Assembly (NCBI GenBank): GCA_045106475.1
Contig: JBGCEO010000105.1
Coordinates: 4,697-68,696, forward strand
Source: Granulosicoccus sp045106475
GTDB lineage: Bacteria > Pseudomonadota > Gammaproteobacteria > Granulosicoccales > Granulosicoccaceae
DNA: 64,000 nucleotides
Direction: 5' to 3'
Part shown: piece after piece, positions 63,241 through 64,000 of the stretch
How positions within the stretch are numbered: position 1 is the first letter of the stretch
Layout of the letters: the number at the start of each line of letters is the position of its first letter
The notes under the pieces: generated by a model
Seen by the model: only the letters and a program-made list of their open reading frames with translations
Databases searched by the model: none
Told to the model about the DNA's origin: nothing
Made by a program: the position numbers and the translations under genes

Positions 63241-63417
63241 CAGTGCATTCTCCTGCAAACTATAACCGCCGGAGGTTAACACAGCGCCTGTGGTAACATG
63301 CGGCGCGTCTGATTGTGGCGATTTGACGCCGTTCTGGTGCTCAGACTCAACACATGCATGAACATTCGCCGCTAACGATTGCGAATCCATCGAATTTTCT
63401 TATAAGGATGCTCAACC

Positions 63418-64000
63418 ATGACCCAACCAAAGCGCGTTGCCATTACCGGTGCAGCCGGACAGATTTGCTATTCCATGCTGTTCAGAATCGCAGCTGGCGA
63501 CATCTACGGACCTGATCAGCCCGTTAGCCTTCATTTGCTGGAAATCACCCCGGCTCTGGGCTTGCTTGAAGCAGTCAAAATGGAGCTGGACGACTGCGCT
63601 TTCCCGCTGCTAAACGACATCATCGTCACAGACGACCCCAAAGTAGCACTTAACAATGTCGACGCTGCCTTGTTTGTAGGTGCCAAGCCACGCGGGCCCG
63701 GCATGGAGCGTAGTGATCTGATCACTGACAATGGCAAGATCTTCAGCGCACTGGGCGCTATCCTGAATGAAGTGGGCTCACCCGATTGCAAGGTATGCGT
63801 TGTGGGTAACCCAGCCAATACCAATGCCTACATTCTCAAGGCCAACGCACCCAACATTGATCCGCGCAATATCACAGCCCTGACTCGCCTTGATCACAAC
63901 CGCGCACTCTCTCAATTAGCCAGCAAAACCGGTTCACGGGTTGCTGAAATCTATCTTATGGTCATCTGGGGAAATCACTCCACTACCCAGGTGCCTGACA
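63418..64000 (+). CDS. mdh: Malate dehydrogenase, 3' end outside window
   Basis: NAD-dependent malate-oxaloacetate interconversion in the TCA cycle. The 194 codons present show the Rossmann motif VAITGAAGQICY, VGAKPRGPGMERSDL (mobile loop with substrate Arg residues), VVGNPANTNAY and TRLDHNRALSQLA, and the catalytic-His segment IWGNHSTTQ near the window edge. These are features of the cytosolic-type (MDH type 2) enzyme. AAGGA lies nine bases before the ATG. The C-terminal third is cut off. Confidence 0.96.
   Translation, partial: MTQPKRVAITGAAGQICYSMLFRIAAGDIYGPDQPVSLHLLEITPALGLLEAVKMELDDCAFPLLNDIIVTDDPKVALNNVDAALFVGAKPRGPGMERSDLITDNGKIFSALGAILNEVGSPDCKVCVVGNPANTNAYILKANAPNIDPRNITALTRLDHNRALSQLASKTGSRVAEIYLMVIWGNHSTTQVPD

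Noticed and set aside
63241..63390. 50-residue N-terminal extension of NrdR
   Set aside because: The family starts at the MRCPFCG zinc ribbon; the extension lies in the divergent promoter region with mdh.

Overview
The window is a gene-dense stretch of a gammaproteobacterial chromosome of moderate GC content. The evidence is the set of housekeeping blocks: rnhB-dnaE-accA-tilS; pyrG-kdsA-eno-ftsB-ispD-ispF; smc-zipA-ligA; fabD-fabG-acpP-fabF-mltG-tmk-holB-pilZ; ndk-rlmN-pilF-hisS-yfgM-bamB-der; plus S-methylthioinosine phosphorylase, SelO and a glutathione-dependent formaldehyde pathway. The accessory genes (PhyH dioxygenase, DUF1989, CaiB-type CoA-transferase, M24 and M20 enzymes) would suit a free-living, possibly marine, heterotroph. 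That lifestyle and any genus are inference. No rRNA, tRNA, CRISPR array, insertion sequence or prophage was recognised.

Layout. 0-6.2 kb: a PhyH dioxygenase (cut by the left edge) and a Gfo/Idh oxidoreductase on the minus strand, divergent from frmA-fghA and selO. 6.2-20 kb: a long minus-strand run covering purine salvage, isoprenoid (ispDF), division (ftsB), glycolysis (eno), Kdo (kdsA), CTP (pyrG), tRNA-Ile lysidine (tilS), fatty acid (accA) and replication (dnaE, rnhB) genes. 20-23.5 kb: an SDR enzyme, a 500-bp gene-free patch with a 9-bp minisatellite and paired dyads, an M24 enzyme and a DUF1989 protein.

23.6-30.3 kb: the most unusual locus. On the minus strand lie an XRE-type regulator, a MoxR-like AAA+ ATPase and a CoxE-like vWA protein. 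Divergent from them across 134 AT-rich bp lie a PspA/IM30-like coiled coil, a 507-residue polytopic membrane protein of no recognised family, and a YiiX-like permuted NlpC/P60 hydrolase. No CO dehydrogenase genes are present. I read it as a candidate membrane-stress or envelope-remodelling module.

30.3-34.7 kb: M20 peptidase, fructosamine kinase, histidine phosphatase and CoA-transferase. 34.7-36.7 kb: a more AT-rich islet with a small orphan protein, a ccdAB toxin-antitoxin pair and an orphan barstar. 36.7-53 kb: a second long minus-strand run: M32 carboxypeptidase, a small SET-domain protein, then pilZ-holB-tmk-mltG-fabF-acpP-fabG-fabD, dapB, ligA, zipA, smc. 53-54.8 kb: cysZ and an M23 peptidase on the plus strand, meeting der head-on with overlapping stop codons. 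54.8-63.2 kb: der, bamB, yfgM, hisS, pilF, rlmN, ndk, a proteasome-like Ntn hydrolase and nrdR, divergent from mdh (cut by the right edge).

Many neighbouring genes overlap by a few bases (ATGA, GTGA, TAATG, TGATG), which indicates translationally coupled operons. Several starts were moved from the longest reading frame to one backed by family alignment or a ribosome binding site; GTG or TTG starts are common here.
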